A DNA stretch of 64,000 nucleotides from Pirellulaceae bacterium (GCA_030681235.1 JAUXWY010000238.1:1-64000); one strand, 5' to 3'. Positions 1 to 9,487 are shown, counted from the stretch's first letter. The notes: a model not told the origin generated them from the sequence alone. Translations and numbers: made by a program.

Positions 1-50
1 AGCCGGTACACCAGCGCTTGCTAAACCGGATCGGTTTCGAATTCTCGGAA
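1..50. repeat. Partial copy of the dispersed palindromic repeat (right arm plus tail)
   Basis: The window opens inside a repeat arm. Bases 1-26 match the right arm seen at 23001-23028, 43226-43255 and 54430-54458 (core GGTACACCAGCGC followed by TGCTAAA or CGCTAAA). The following bases (GGATCGGTTTCGAATT) resemble the tail after the copy ending at 43255 (GGATCGGTAACGAATT). The left arm would lie outside the window. Confidence 0.7.
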
Positions 51-132
51 CTTCGAACCTTAGAATTCTGGACCGGGGCTTGGGGTTGGCTTACACTTGA
101 TGGTGAACTCGGCCAAAGAATAGAAAACGCCT

Positions 133-1629
133 GTGAAGAAAAGCTTGAGCTCTGAAATGGTGCAAATATTGCGAGTGTTTGATGCGGCTGTGCGGTCAGC
201 CAAAGTCTGGGCGTGTATCGCCGGGCTTTGTATCCCTGGTGTCAGTTGCTTGGACCCGGTGGTCGCCGGGTTCGGCGAGTGTGTGACTCAGGAACTTTCC
301 GATGCACCCGCCGCAGGTCAAGCGGTGATGCAAGACGACTGGGAAACCGACATCGACGTCGCCCTGGCAGCGGCCAAGAAAGACGGCAAACACTTGTTGC
401 TGGACTTCACCGGCAGTGATTGGTGCCCACCCTGCATTCGGTTGGAGAACGAAGTGCTGTCGCAGGCGGCCTTTTTGCAAGAAGCCGCGAAAAATTTTCA
501 TTTGGTGAAGTTGGACTTCCCACAGAATCAATTGCTGGTGCCGGCCAAGCTGATGGAGAAGAACCAAGAATGGATGAAGCGATTGGGAGTGGACGGTTTT
601 CCCACCCTGGTGCTGTTGGATTCACAGGAGCGGCCGTTTGGATTCATGGGCTATACGGCGGGCGGCCCCCCCGCATTCCTAGAACAATTGCAGCAGCGAT
701 TGGCGTCCAAAGCTCGCTTTGATCAACTTCAGCAACAGGCGATGGCCGCTGAAGGGGCCGAACGCGGACGGTTGCTCGATCAAGCGTTGGAGGCCTTGGA
801 TCTGACCATCGCCCAGACCCACTACAAAGAGTTGGTCGAAATGATTCTGGAATTGGATACCGCGCATCAGCTGGGCCTGCGCGAGAAATATCGTGGTGAC
901 TTGGACTCCGAACAACGGAAAGCCATCTTGGCCGACCTGTTGATGCTGGTTCGTCTGCGATCGCCAGAAGATGTCTTGGGATTGATCGATGCGATGTTGG
1001 TTGAAGTTCCGATGACGCCCCAATTGGAGTCCAGCGTGTTACAGATTCGTGTCGACTTGGAACGCAAGTCCGGACGATTGCCGGAAGCCGTGCGTTCGTT
1101 GGATCGCTTGGCAGAACTGTATGCTGAAGACAATGATGCGTGGCAACGAGTCATCGTCCGGAAGTTTTATCTGTTGCTGGGGCAACCGGACAAGGCTGAC
1201 GCGATCGCGACGCTCGACACCGCGCTGCAAACGCGACCGAAGTCGCCGCGACTTTATCTGGCTCGGGGCGATTGGCAACAATCGCAAAAACAAATCGAAC
1301 AAGCACTGTTCAGTTACGACCAAGGCACGGCGCAAGCGGCAAACACTCCGGACTTGCGTTGGGAGTTGGTTGCCGCAAAGGCCGACCTCCTGTTTGAAGC
1401 TGGCCAACAAGACCCGGCGATCGCGGAACTAGAAAGTTTTGCGGCCAACGAGCGGCTGCCCGCCGACTTGCGAGCGAAAGCCTTGGTTCACAAGGCCATC
1501 TTCTTGCGGCAACAGGGCAAGGACCGCGCGGCACTGTTGAGCGAGAACAAGGCGATCGGCATGATCGAATCCCCCAAACGCAAAGCGGAACTGGAGCGAT
1601 TGATCCAAGAAGTCCGCGACAGCTTTTAA
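133..1629 (+). CDS. Secreted thioredoxin-fold protein with TPR-like C-terminal half
   Basis: A 498-residue protein probably exported to the periplasm and acting in thiol-disulfide exchange. A hydrophobic stretch at about residues 25-37 looks like a signal segment. Residues 70-195 form a thioredoxin-like domain of the Thioredoxin_7/DUF255-like type with an intact WCPPC redox motif (W97, C98, C101) and the usual later FPT cis-proline. Residues 200-498 are helical and rich in Ala, Leu and Gln, with the rhythm of degenerate TPRs (for example RLYLARGDWQQSQ and DLRAKALVHKAIF), so this half is probably a protein-binding scaffold. The GTG at 133 is used because it opens the frame; the ATG at 157 is a real alternative. 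It converges on the next gene with a 19-base gap. The substrate cannot be read from the sequence. Confidence 0.85.
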   Translation: MKKSLSSEMVQILRVFDAAVRSAKVWACIAGLCIPGVSCLDPVVAGFGECVTQELSDAPAAGQAVMQDDWETDIDVALAAAKKDGKHLLLDFTGSDWCPPCIRLENEVLSQAAFLQEAAKNFHLVKLDFPQNQLLVPAKLMEKNQEWMKRLGVDGFPTLVLLDSQERPFGFMGYTAGGPPAFLEQLQQRLASKARFDQLQQQAMAAEGAERGRLLDQALEALDLTIAQTHYKELVEMILELDTAHQLGLREKYRGDLDSEQRKAILADLLMLVRLRSPEDVLGLIDAMLVEVPMTPQLESSVLQIRVDLERKSGRLPEAVRSLDRLAELYAEDNDAWQRVIVRKFYLLLGQPDKADAIATLDTALQTRPKSPRLYLARGDWQQSQKQIEQALFSYDQGTAQAANTPDLRWELVAAKADLLFEAGQQDPAIAELESFAANERLPADLRAKALVHKAIFLRQQGKDRAALLSENKAIGMIESPKRKAELERLIQEVRDSF

Positions 1630-1648
1630 GGAGTAGCGGTCCGCGACA

Positions 1649-2884
1649 CTACTTGAGGCGGGGAACGGCGACCGAAACTGGGATCAAATCGAACGACAGG
1701 TTCTTTTCGGTAGGGCCTTTGACCGTCCGTGGTTGAAAGAACGGTGCCACGCCGGGAATGTTGTCGATGACCTTGGCCTTGAACTTGTCGACAACATCTT
1801 GACTGGCGGGATTGATCGTAGGATTCCGAGAATCCGGGTTTTTGACGACCCAATCGAACGAACCCACACACACGATGCTTGAGTCGCGGTCGTGATAGGA
1901 ATACGCTTCGAAGCCTTGGCGCCGGAGCAAATCCGCCAAGTAATTGGCGTTGGATTCGGCTTCCATCAACTTGCTTTCTGTAAGGCCCTTCCCGCTGCGA
2001 AGCAGGAAGTTGAATTCCTTCGTTTTGGCATCGATGTCGGCTTGATCGAAGGTGGTGTCGCCGGTGAAGGTGGCCACTTTGACCGTGTAGTTCTTGGGGT
2101 TGTCCAACAAACTGTACTTGTTGCCTTTGTTCATCTTGATCACCATTGGATCCACAACCTGTCGTTCGAAGAAGTCTTCGGGCAGCAGCGGATTAGGCAC
2201 CACAAACGCGCCTCGCATTGGACCTAGGTTCTTGTTGGGCGCTCCTTCTTTCGAAACGGAGCGCACCCATTCGCGATAGCCGCTCATGCGTTGAAACGAT
2301 CGGCTGTTTTCGGAGACGTGCAACGACTTTGGGAATAGCCGCTTGATCTCTTCGAGCGTTTTTTCGGCCCGCGGATCCTCGGCACTCGAAAAGTGCCCCA
2401 CCAACACCGAGACATCGTCAAACCGCACCGGATTGGCCGCCCGCATTTTGGCGGGCGCTAGGTCGTACTGATCGACCAAGCCTTCGGATCGAGCTACCGA
2501 ATAGCCCAACCCTTGAATTTCGTTGGTGTAATCAAACGAGTGCTCGTACAAATAGGCCTTGAACCCAATCGAACGCAACTCCTTGCACAAATCTTCTGCT
2601 TGACGGCGGCCTTCGCCCAGAAATGACGCGCACATGATCATCCATGGACCATCGGTCATTTCCAACGCGTAACCTTTTTCCGCCTCTTCGTGGTTCACAC
2701 GGCGAAACGGACTCGTCAGGCGTTGGAACAAACGCGGCGGGGCCGGGGCCGCTTCCGTCGTCTGCTCTTGAGGTTTTGATCCTGGCAGCAGATTGCGAAA
2801 CGGGGACTGTCCCCAACTAGGAACCGACAACAACACCAGCCACATTACCATCCCGACGCTGCAGGATTGTCGCAGAACCAACAC
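1649..2884 (-). CDS. Secreted protein with two SPOR-like repeats, unknown function
   Basis: A 411-residue protein with a signal peptide (MVMWLVLLSVPSWGQ, cleavage near residue 25) and a Pro/Ala-rich linker. Two regions, about 80-160 and 265-375, each start with a beta strand (WMIMCASFLG; YTVKVATFTG), continue into a helix rich in Ala/Glu/Leu, and then have GFKAYLYEH or GFEAYSYHD. This beta-alpha-beta pattern is that of SPOR-type folds, which bind denuded peptidoglycan, but I cannot confirm homology. The GTG at 2884 is chosen because AGAGGAAG lies at a suitable distance upstream; ATG 2851 is the alternative. The function is unknown, and a cell-envelope role is inferred only from export and fold pattern. 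Confidence 0.75.
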   Translation of the reverse strand: MLVLRQSCSVGMVMWLVLLSVPSWGQSPFRNLLPGSKPQEQTTEAAPAPPRLFQRLTSPFRRVNHEEAEKGYALEMTDGPWMIMCASFLGEGRRQAEDLCKELRSIGFKAYLYEHSFDYTNEIQGLGYSVARSEGLVDQYDLAPAKMRAANPVRFDDVSVLVGHFSSAEDPRAEKTLEEIKRLFPKSLHVSENSRSFQRMSGYREWVRSVSKEGAPNKNLGPMRGAFVVPNPLLPEDFFERQVVDPMVIKMNKGNKYSLLDNPKNYTVKVATFTGDTTFDQADIDAKTKEFNFLLRSGKGLTESKLMEAESNANYLADLLRRQGFEAYSYHDRDSSIVCVGSFDWVVKNPDSRNPTINPASQDVVDKFKAKVIDNIPGVAPFFQPRTVKGPTEKNLSFDLIPVSVAVPRLK

Positions 2885-3028
2885 GAGGGCTTCCTCTCAC
2901 AAAAAAACTACTAGCGCTCCAGGGACACGATTATCCCGAAAAACGAACGAAGAGCGCCGACGGTCTTCCGGTGCGGACGGTAGCAAATCTCGTCGATCGC
3001 CAACAAGAGCACTTTACGGAAATTGCTA

Positions 3029-3835
3029 TCAGTTGCGATAACTTCGGTGCGTGGCGATTTCGAGAACGATCTTGGTGCGGATCGAGTCCGTCGCTTGAAT
3101 CTGGCGCGCCAAAGCGACTGACAAGTCGCTAGCAAACGCTTGTGATTCGCCGCTAACGAGCGACTCCACGGAAGCTCTTCCGTAACCCAAACTTTCTCCC
3201 GCGACGATTTCATAACGAAAGATCGAATACTGCGGATTGCTGGCCGCGCGGCTGACGACGTTGCCACTCAGCTTCCAGCCTTCCCCGTTGGGTGTGAGTT
3301 GCAAGTCGGAGAAAGTGTAGGGCCCGTCGGATTGCGGTTCGCCCAGCGGCGTGGCTAATTCGGGAAAAGACTTAAAAGACGGCACCGTCGATAGCTTGCG
3401 TTCAATTTCTGCCGCGTTGGGGTTGCCCATCACGGTCAGGTGGTTGCAAAATCGAATGTTGACCCACTCGTAATCCGAAAGAGCCTGACGATTCGGTAGG
3501 CACACGAAGTATCCGTTTTCGGTATCAATATCCACGATCGAGCACACATGTCCAAGATCATTCGTCCGAATAGTATCTTGGGGGCCCGATCGAAAAAACA
3601 CACCTTGCAGCCACAAATTCGGAAAATCAACCATTCGAAAAGGTGGAAGTTGATTGGCGTTCCAGAAATCTTCCCGCATCCGTGCACGAGACTCCGCATC
3701 GGAATCTCTCGCTTCTTTTGCAAAGCTCTTGACCCACTGGTACAAGAATGAACTGATTCCAAGAAATAGTATCAACGCCAAAACCACCAGGTCACGGAGT
3801 CGAGTGCGTCGCGGCGATTCCGGGGCATTGGTCAT
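3029..3835 (-). CDS. Membrane-anchored hypothetical protein
   Basis: A 268-residue protein that I do not recognise. A basic N-terminus (SPRRTRLRD) is followed by one membrane segment at about residues 14-30 (LVVLALILFLGISSFLYQW), so it is probably a bitopic protein with most of its chain outside the cytoplasm. The rest has no Cys pair or catalytic motif that I can name. ATG 3835 has GGAAG about nine bases upstream. It sits between the SPOR-like gene and the EVE/FloA pair on the same strand, with a 29-base gap from the EVE gene end and about 145 bases to the next gene downstream, so cotranscription with either side is uncertain. Confidence 0.7.
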   Translation of the reverse strand: MTNAPESPRRTRLRDLVVLALILFLGISSFLYQWVKSFAKEARDSDAESRARMREDFWNANQLPPFRMVDFPNLWLQGVFFRSGPQDTIRTNDLGHVCSIVDIDTENGYFVCLPNRQALSDYEWVNIRFCNHLTVMGNPNAAEIERKLSTVPSFKSFPELATPLGEPQSDGPYTFSDLQLTPNGEGWKLSGNVVSRAASNPQYSIFRYEIVAGESLGYGRASVESLVSGESQAFASDLSVALARQIQATDSIRTKIVLEIATHRSYRN

Positions 3836-3864
3836 GGATTAACACTTCCAAAAAAGACGACGGC

Positions 3865-4350
3865 TCACGAACCGCGAGCAAGCACTTTGGCCAACTTCAA
3901 CACACGCTCAAAGTGTGGCTTGCTAACGGATTGAACGCTCAATCGCGACCCTTTCCGCAAGACTTCCATTCCGGCAAGTTCCGCGTCGGCTTTTAATCGT
4001 TCCAAAGGCAAGACGGACGAAAACGTCTGGACCCATTGGATATCGACCGCATACCAGGTCGGGTTTTCGGCCCGGCTTTTGGGGTCAAAATAGGGGTCCT
4101 GAGCGTCGAGCGCCGTGGAGTCGGCATACGGTGCAGAACTCACTTTGGCGACCCCGGCCACCCCGCTGGGCTCGGCATTGGAATGATAGAACAAGACCAA
4201 GTCGCCCGATTTCATCTGGTCGCGAATGTAGTTTCGAGCCTGATAATTTCGAACCCCACCCCAGTCCGTCGTTTGGTTGCCCGCCGTTTCCAAATCGCGA
4301 ATCGAAAATGTCTCGGGCTCGGACTTGAGCAACCAATAGGCCCTAGCCAT
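3865..4350 (-). CDS. EVE-domain protein (thymocyte nuclear protein 1 type)
   Basis: A 161-residue single-domain protein of the EVE (PUA-like) family, which recognises modified bases in nucleic acids. The diagnostic start YWLLKSEPETFSI, the WGGVRNYQARN segment, MKSGDLVLFYHSN and WYAVDIQWV are all present, and the length is normal for the family. It begins three bases after the floA stop, so the two are almost certainly cotranscribed. EVE proteins are often found near modification-dependent restriction systems, but no such enzyme is nearby, so a housekeeping role in binding modified DNA or RNA is more likely here. Confidence 0.93.
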   Translation of the reverse strand: MARAYWLLKSEPETFSIRDLETAGNQTTDWGGVRNYQARNYIRDQMKSGDLVLFYHSNAEPSGVAGVAKVSSAPYADSTALDAQDPYFDPKSRAENPTWYAVDIQWVQTFSSVLPLERLKADAELAGMEVLRKGSRLSVQSVSKPHFERVLKLAKVLARGS

Positions 4351-4353
4351 CGC

Positions 4354-5409
4354 TTAGTTCACCCGCATTCGTCCACCGCGGAACGCAGCGGCCATGGCTT
4401 CAGGGACACGCGCCTCGGCACCGATTAACTTGGCTTGATTCAGCGCGACTTCCGCCTTCATTTCTTGTTCCATCGCAATCGCTTCCGCGCGGCGACGTTC
4501 GGCGTTGGCACGGGCCACCCGAGTGTCGGCCTCGGCTTGGTCCACTTGCAATCGGGCGCCGATGTTTTCGCCAACCTCGATGTCGGCAATGTCGATCGAA
4601 ACGATCTCGAATGCGGTTTGGGCATCCAAACCCCGCGCCAACACCGCTTTGGAAATCGTATCGGGTCGTTCCAGCACGTCACCGTGAGTGGTACTGGAAC
4701 CAATCGAGGAAACAATGCTTTCTCCCACACGAGCGATCACGGTTTCTTCCGTCGCACCGCCAATCAACTGGTCCAGGTTGGTCCGAACCGTAACGCGCGC
4801 TCGCACCTTCAATTCCACACCGTTCTTGGCGACCGCGCTCAAGAAATCCTTGCCCTTTCTTAGGTCCGGACAATCGATCACTTTCGGATTCACGCTGGTT
4901 TGCACTGCATCCAAACAATCGCGACCAGCCAAGTCGATGGCTGCCGCCCGATCAAAATCCAAATCGATCCGCGCTCGTTGAGCCGCGATGATCGCCTGAA
5001 TCACTCGCATCACATGACCACCGGCCAAATAGTGAGCTTCCAAGCGGGCCGTCGTCACGCCGTTGGGCTCCGAAATATCGAGCCCGGCTTGAGTCGCCAT
5101 GATTTTGGCGTTGACGATAATGCGCGGGTCGACTTGCCGAAACCCCATCCCAATCAGACTCGTCATGGAAACCCGGGCGTTGGAGGTCTTGGCTTGAATC
5201 CACAAGCCGATGTACTTGACGACCAACAGAAAAACCACAAACGAAATCAGCGCAAAGACACCCACCGCCACAATGATTGCCAAAGTCTGAAAGCTGATTC
5301 CATCTCCCCGTTGCTGCGCCAACAGCGCCGACGGGGCGAGCCATCCCGACGTTTCGCCAATACCAGCCGACGCGATCCATTCGGAACCATTTGAAATTAT
5401 TGCTGCCAT
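4354..5409 (-). CDS. floA: Flotillin-like protein FloA
   Basis: A 351-residue FloA (UPF0365/YqfA type) protein that organises functional membrane microdomains. After a short N-terminal tail there is a hydrophobic hairpin at about residues 43-70 ([22 protein letters not shown]), then the SPFH-like region, then an Ala/Glu-rich coiled coil ([20 protein letters not shown]) and a conserved C-terminus. Segments such as [19 protein letters not shown] and [19 protein letters not shown] are typical of the family. In many bacteria floA follows an nfeD gene; here NfeD proteins lie at 60175-63193 and the immediate partner is an EVE gene. The extended N-terminus before the membrane hairpin (about 40 residues) is longer than in Bacillus FloA. 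Confidence 0.95.
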   Translation of the reverse strand: MAAIISNGSEWIASAGIGETSGWLAPSALLAQQRGDGISFQTLAIIVAVGVFALISFVVFLLVVKYIGLWIQAKTSNARVSMTSLIGMGFRQVDPRIIVNAKIMATQAGLDISEPNGVTTARLEAHYLAGGHVMRVIQAIIAAQRARIDLDFDRAAAIDLAGRDCLDAVQTSVNPKVIDCPDLRKGKDFLSAVAKNGVELKVRARVTVRTNLDQLIGGATEETVIARVGESIVSSIGSSTTHGDVLERPDTISKAVLARGLDAQTAFEIVSIDIADIEVGENIGARLQVDQAEADTRVARANAERRRAEAIAMEQEMKAEVALNQAKLIGAEARVPEAMAAAFRGGRMRVN

Positions 5410-5570
5410 AGGTCGTCATACTCAAAGAATCGTGGTCGAAGTTGAAACCATTGGCCAGCGTTTCCGCCCGCCAACAAGGCCCATTTTACCGACCCCACCC
5501 AGACGAAGCTAGTCAGGCTTCAGGAATCAGGAGAATCGGGCTTCACTTCCGCCTGAATCCCTTTGCGGCA

Positions 5571-6878
5571 CTAACGCGGATCGAGCCGATGTTCCCAACC
5601 GACGGGCTGGGTCCAGGCCTGCTCCGTTTGATTCTCGAGCGATGGATTTGGATGGAGACGGGTGCTCGTGACCACTGCCCGGACATACAGCTCTTCGCCC
5701 GTCAGCTGGTAGGAAGGCACAAGCCCGGTTTCCGTTTTGAACACCGTGCCAATCTTCGGGCAATATCGCTCTTGAACCGTTAAAACGCGGCCCTCGGAGT
5801 CCGTGGCCGCCGGCCAAGTGCGATTGTAGTCCTGTGGAGTCCCCATGAACTTGGTCGTGAATTCCACGCCATCTTGTGGTTCGATCTCCAGTTCGAGTTG
5901 GCGCGTGTTCCGATCAAAACGCACGTCGCGCAGCCTGACGCCGCTCGATGCATAGAAGTCGCCGCGGTGGATCGCGGAGATCAACGCGTCTGCCTCCAGC
6001 TTGTCCGCGCGAACTTCAATCCAGCCTCGTCCCGGCGTCGCTCCCTTCACACCGTGATAATGATGACTATCGTCGGTCCCCAGGCCAAACAACGGTGGAC
6101 TGGCGAACCGATCAATCCGCAATGTATTGGCGATGTCCCAAAACAGTTCTAGCCCCGGCCGCGTCTCGTCGCCCAATTGATGCACCGACGGGTGCCCGTT
6201 GTAAATCTCAAAAAAACGCTCTTCGGCGACAAACGCCAGATCTTCCGGCGTTACTGCCCAACCAAAGTTGGGATGATTCAAATGCACCAATATTTGGCGA
6301 CCACTTCGCTGGGCTTGATCAGCCACCGCCCGCACATTGTTCGAAATCGCCTCGCGTACCGTCTCACCGCCAGCCGGTGGCAGAACTTCGGTCAAGTTGG
6401 TCGCATTCAAGTGAATGGGCAAACGTCCCACCGCATCAGAAATCTCTTCGCCGGGAATCAGCAAGAATTTTTCCGCTTCTTCCAACCGCACCCGGAACTC
6501 GGACAATGGCCGCAGCGCGATCTCATGGTCTTCCGCACCCGGCGTCCCGCGTTCTTGAACCCAATCCTCGCCAAATCGAGCTCGATATTTGGCCAGAGCT
6601 TCCGGTCCTCCGCGACTTTCGATTTCCGCCTGCTTCATCCACCGAACTTCCGTTCCCAATACATTGTGATCCGTCAGCGCCAAGAACTGGTAATCGTGGC
6701 GAACGTACCAATCCGTAATCATTTCCGGAAAATCGTCGCCGTCGCTCCACAGCGAATGCGTGTGGAGATTTCCTTTAAACCACTTCTTCGCTTCCGCGTC
6801 TTGCGCGAAGCCTAAAGCGCTCAACGCTAGGAAGCCGGCACAACAAAGACCGGCCAGGCAAGTCATTCTCTTTAGCAT
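5571..6878 (-). CDS. Secreted PHP-domain metallo-hydrolase
   Basis: A 435-residue exported protein with a signal peptide (LAGLCCAGFLALSALGFAQ) and a PHP (polymerase and histidinol phosphatase) domain. The first metal motif is GNLHTHSLWSDGDD (H39, H41, D46) and the second is FLALTDHN; later metal ligands are suggested by LVHLNHPNF and LGTDDSHHY. The family hydrolyses phosphoesters with two or three metals. Export and position directly after a sulfatase-SGNH gene (39-base gap, same strand) suggest work on polymer breakdown products in the periplasm. ATG 6878 has a clear GGAGA upstream. The real substrate is unknown. Confidence 0.88.
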   Translation of the reverse strand: MLKRMTCLAGLCCAGFLALSALGFAQDAEAKKWFKGNLHTHSLWSDGDDFPEMITDWYVRHDYQFLALTDHNVLGTEVRWMKQAEIESRGGPEALAKYRARFGEDWVQERGTPGAEDHEIALRPLSEFRVRLEEAEKFLLIPGEEISDAVGRLPIHLNATNLTEVLPPAGGETVREAISNNVRAVADQAQRSGRQILVHLNHPNFGWAVTPEDLAFVAEERFFEIYNGHPSVHQLGDETRPGLELFWDIANTLRIDRFASPPLFGLGTDDSHHYHGVKGATPGRGWIEVRADKLEADALISAIHRGDFYASSGVRLRDVRFDRNTRQLELEIEPQDGVEFTTKFMGTPQDYNRTWPAATDSEGRVLTVQERYCPKIGTVFKTETGLVPSYQLTGEELYVRAVVTSTRLHPNPSLENQTEQAWTQPVGWEHRLDPR

Positions 6879-6917
6879 GGTTTTTCTCCAAACGGCAACG
6901 GATCTAGAGCATGGCGG

Positions 6918-9128
6918 TTACGGGTACACTTCCAACTCGCGCAGGATCGGTACCAAAGCCTCGGCCCAGACTTGATATCCGGCCTCGTTCAAGTGCAACA
7001 AATCCGGCATGATCTCGCGGGGAAGCGTGCCATCTTCTTTTACAAACAGGCTCGACAAGTCCCGGTAGAATACTTTTTCGCCATCGTCCAGTCGGCTCAA
7101 CGACTGATTGAGTGCCACGTTATTCAGCCGCATCGGATCAAAGGCCGTTTCGCCGCGCGGAAAGACGCCCAACAAAACAATCTTGGTCGCTGGTGATTGC
7201 TGTTGGACCAATCCAATGATCTCGCTTACACCGGCCGCCGTTTCCAGCGGTGGCTGCATGCGATGCCCAGTATTGTTCGTCCCGATCATGATCACCGCCG
7301 CGCGCGGCTTGCTAATTCCCATTTGGCCACGTCGCAAGCGCCACAAGACATGTTCGGTCCGATCGCCGCTAAAGCCCAAATTCAGACTGGGCACGTTCGC
7401 GAAATGTTGGTCCCACATGGCTTTCCCTTCCTCCTCCCAGCCCTGAGTGATCGAATCGCCAATAAAGACCAAGTCGTGGGCCTGTTGTTTGCCCAGCGCC
7501 GTCTTTTCGCGATCTCGCTGCTTCCACCAGGCTTCGTCGCCCCGGGTCACCGGGATCGTCGCCGAGTTGACTTGATAGAATCCTCGCAAGTCGCGGTATC
7601 GCTGTTGCATTCCTCTCAGGATCGAACGGTATTGCGGATCGTCGTGGACGCTTTTCATTTCGTTCGGGTCGGTGACCAAGTCAAATAAATTCCACTCGTT
7701 GGTCCGTTGGAAGAACATCAGTTTGTATCGATCGGTGCGCACCCCGTCGTGAATCGCCACTTCGTGAACGGAATCGCTTTCGTAATACGCGTAGTAGATC
7801 GCATCGCGCCAATTGGCCGGAATCGCTCCGCCGCCAGCGAAAACCGGCAGCAGGCTGGTTCCCTGCACTTGTTCGGGAATCTTGACACCGGCCGCCGCCA
7901 GAAACGTCGGCGCGTAGTCGATATTTTGGACCAGGGCGTTGCTACGCGTGCCGGGCGCAATGTGATCTGGCCACTTGACGATCAACGGCATGCGCAGCGA
8001 TTCTTCGAACATCCAACGCTTGTCGTACCATCCATGTTCGCCCAAGTAAAACCCTTGGTCCGATGAATAGACTACGATTGTGTTCTTGGTCAAATTGTTC
8101 GCTTCCAAATACTCTAGCACACGACCGACACTATCATCAACCGCTTGCACGCTTCCCAAATAGTCGTGCATGTAGCGCTGATGTTTCCACACCAGGATGT
8201 CGTCTGCCGACAGCTCGCCGGCCCGCATCTTGGTCAAGAACGCTTCGTTTTCGGGTTGATAATAGGCATCCCACGCGGCCTTCTGTTCGGGGCTCATCCG
8301 TTGATACTCGCCGTTGGGGATCCCGTCGCGAAAATGGTCCGGGAATTCATTGGGACCGTGAAACTTGGCGTCGTGCCCCCAATAGAAATGATCCTTGATC
8401 GTCATTTCGCTTTCTTGAAGCACTCGCGATCGACCGGAGTAATCATCCCGCAACGATTCCGGAGCCGGGACAGTGCCCAACTTGTACTTGCCAAAGTGTC
8501 GAGGATGGGGCGACCAATTGCGATGCGGGGCCTTGTGCTGACACATGAGCAAAAACGGCTTGCTCTGGTCTCGTTGATCCAACCATTTTAATGAGGCGTC
8601 GGTAATCAGGTCGGTGCAATAACCCGGCACTCGTTGCCGCGAGCCATCCATCATGAGGAAGTCGGGATTGTAGTAATGGCCTTGGTCCGGCAACACTTGC
8701 CAATAGTCGAAGCCGGTCGGGTCCGTCTCCAAGTGCCACTTGCCAAGCAATGCCGTTTGATAGCCCGTCTGTTGGAGCGCGCGAGGAAACACCCACTGCG
8801 AACCATCGAAGCGATCACCATTGCGCCGAAAGCCGTTCAGATGACTGTGCAATCCTGTCAAGATGCACGCCCGCGAAGGTCCACAAATCGAATTCGCACA
8901 ATAGGAACGATCAAACACTAGACCCTGGCTCGCTAACCGGTCCAGGTTCGGGGTCTCGTTGATCTTCGAACCATACGCTCCGATCGCTTGCAGCGCGTGA
9001 TCATCGGAAAACACAAAAACAATATTGGGCCGAGTCGCTTCCTCCTGGGCCGATCCCACTTGACCCAACCCAAGTAGATCAACAAATAGGAAAGCGACCA
9101 GACACTGGCGAGTAAAATAAACAAGCAT
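6918..9128 (-). CDS. Sulfatase fused to an SGNH/GDSL hydrolase
   Basis: A 736-residue two-domain secreted enzyme. After a signal peptide (ending near GSAQ, residue 28), residues 33-500 are a type I sulfatase: metal-binding FSDDH (D42, D43) and the modification motif C82-G-P-S-R86, whose Cys must be oxidised to formylglycine by a sulfatase-modifying enzyme not present in this window. Residues 545-736 form an SGNH hydrolase of the PAF-acetylhydrolase type: GDSITQG with S559, a GTNN block, and D709/H712 in DLLHLNEAG. The pair could remove sulfate and acyl groups from the same polysaccharide. ATG 9128 is chosen because it directly precedes the signal peptide; the frame is open to a GTG at 9314. 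The PHP gene follows 39 bases downstream. Confidence 0.9.
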   Translation of the reverse strand: MLVYFTRQCLVAFLFVDLLGLGQVGSAQEEATRPNIVFVFSDDHALQAIGAYGSKINETPNLDRLASQGLVFDRSYCANSICGPSRACILTGLHSHLNGFRRNGDRFDGSQWVFPRALQQTGYQTALLGKWHLETDPTGFDYWQVLPDQGHYYNPDFLMMDGSRQRVPGYCTDLITDASLKWLDQRDQSKPFLLMCQHKAPHRNWSPHPRHFGKYKLGTVPAPESLRDDYSGRSRVLQESEMTIKDHFYWGHDAKFHGPNEFPDHFRDGIPNGEYQRMSPEQKAAWDAYYQPENEAFLTKMRAGELSADDILVWKHQRYMHDYLGSVQAVDDSVGRVLEYLEANNLTKNTIVVYSSDQGFYLGEHGWYDKRWMFEESLRMPLIVKWPDHIAPGTRSNALVQNIDYAPTFLAAAGVKIPEQVQGTSLLPVFAGGGAIPANWRDAIYYAYYESDSVHEVAIHDGVRTDRYKLMFFQRTNEWNLFDLVTDPNEMKSVHDDPQYRSILRGMQQRYRDLRGFYQVNSATIPVTRGDEAWWKQRDREKTALGKQQAHDLVFIGDSITQGWEEEGKAMWDQHFANVPSLNLGFSGDRTEHVLWRLRRGQMGISKPRAAVIMIGTNNTGHRMQPPLETAAGVSEIIGLVQQQSPATKIVLLGVFPRGETAFDPMRLNNVALNQSLSRLDDGEKVFYRDLSSLFVKEDGTLPREIMPDLLHLNEAGYQVWAEALVPILRELEVYP

Positions 9129-9370
9129 GCGCGGCTCTCTGATAGGGGTGACCAATCTCTTGGCGACTATCGCTACAGTCAAAATCGAAAAGTTACTTTG
9201 GGACAAATCCCAAACTAAGAAACCGACGATAACTGCTCGACTTTGGTCATGCAGACCAGGGCCAACCAAATCGCGCGGTAGCGTCCGTCGGCTCCTCGCT
9301 GCATAAGATAACACGTCGTACGGTCCACCGCGACGTCGCGCAAGCCGACATGGTTCTGTCTGTACAAAGG

Positions 9371-9487
9371 CAATTTAGCGAGCGCTGGTGTCCCGGCTTT
9401 AGCCGGCTTCAGCCGGCGGGTCAGCTGAAAACGGCATTTTCACACCTCCCGCCGGCTAAAGCCGGGACACCAACGCTCGCTAAATTG
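9371..9487. repeat. Dispersed palindromic repeat, complete copy
   Basis: A near-perfect inverted repeat of 117 bases. The left arm, 9371-9406, begins CAATTTAGCGAGCGCTGG and ends GGCTTTAGCCGG. The right arm, 9452-9487, mirrors it, beginning CCGGCTAAAGCCGG and ending GCTCGCTAAATTG. The centre (9407-9451) contains a second inner GC-rich pair. It lies between the sulfatase start and the end of the CHAT-like gene and could form a long hairpin. Other copies are at 1, 23001, 43162 and 54355. Confidence 0.9.

Noticed and set aside
5513..5556. TCAGGC...GCCTGA inverted repeat between floA and the PHP gene
   Set aside because: Short stem with a 32-base loop, no T-run; too weak to call a terminator.
9176..9216. 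Possible old copy of the repeat tail (GGGACAAATCC)
   Set aside because: Only the last 11-12 bases match well; the upstream part needs too many gaps.
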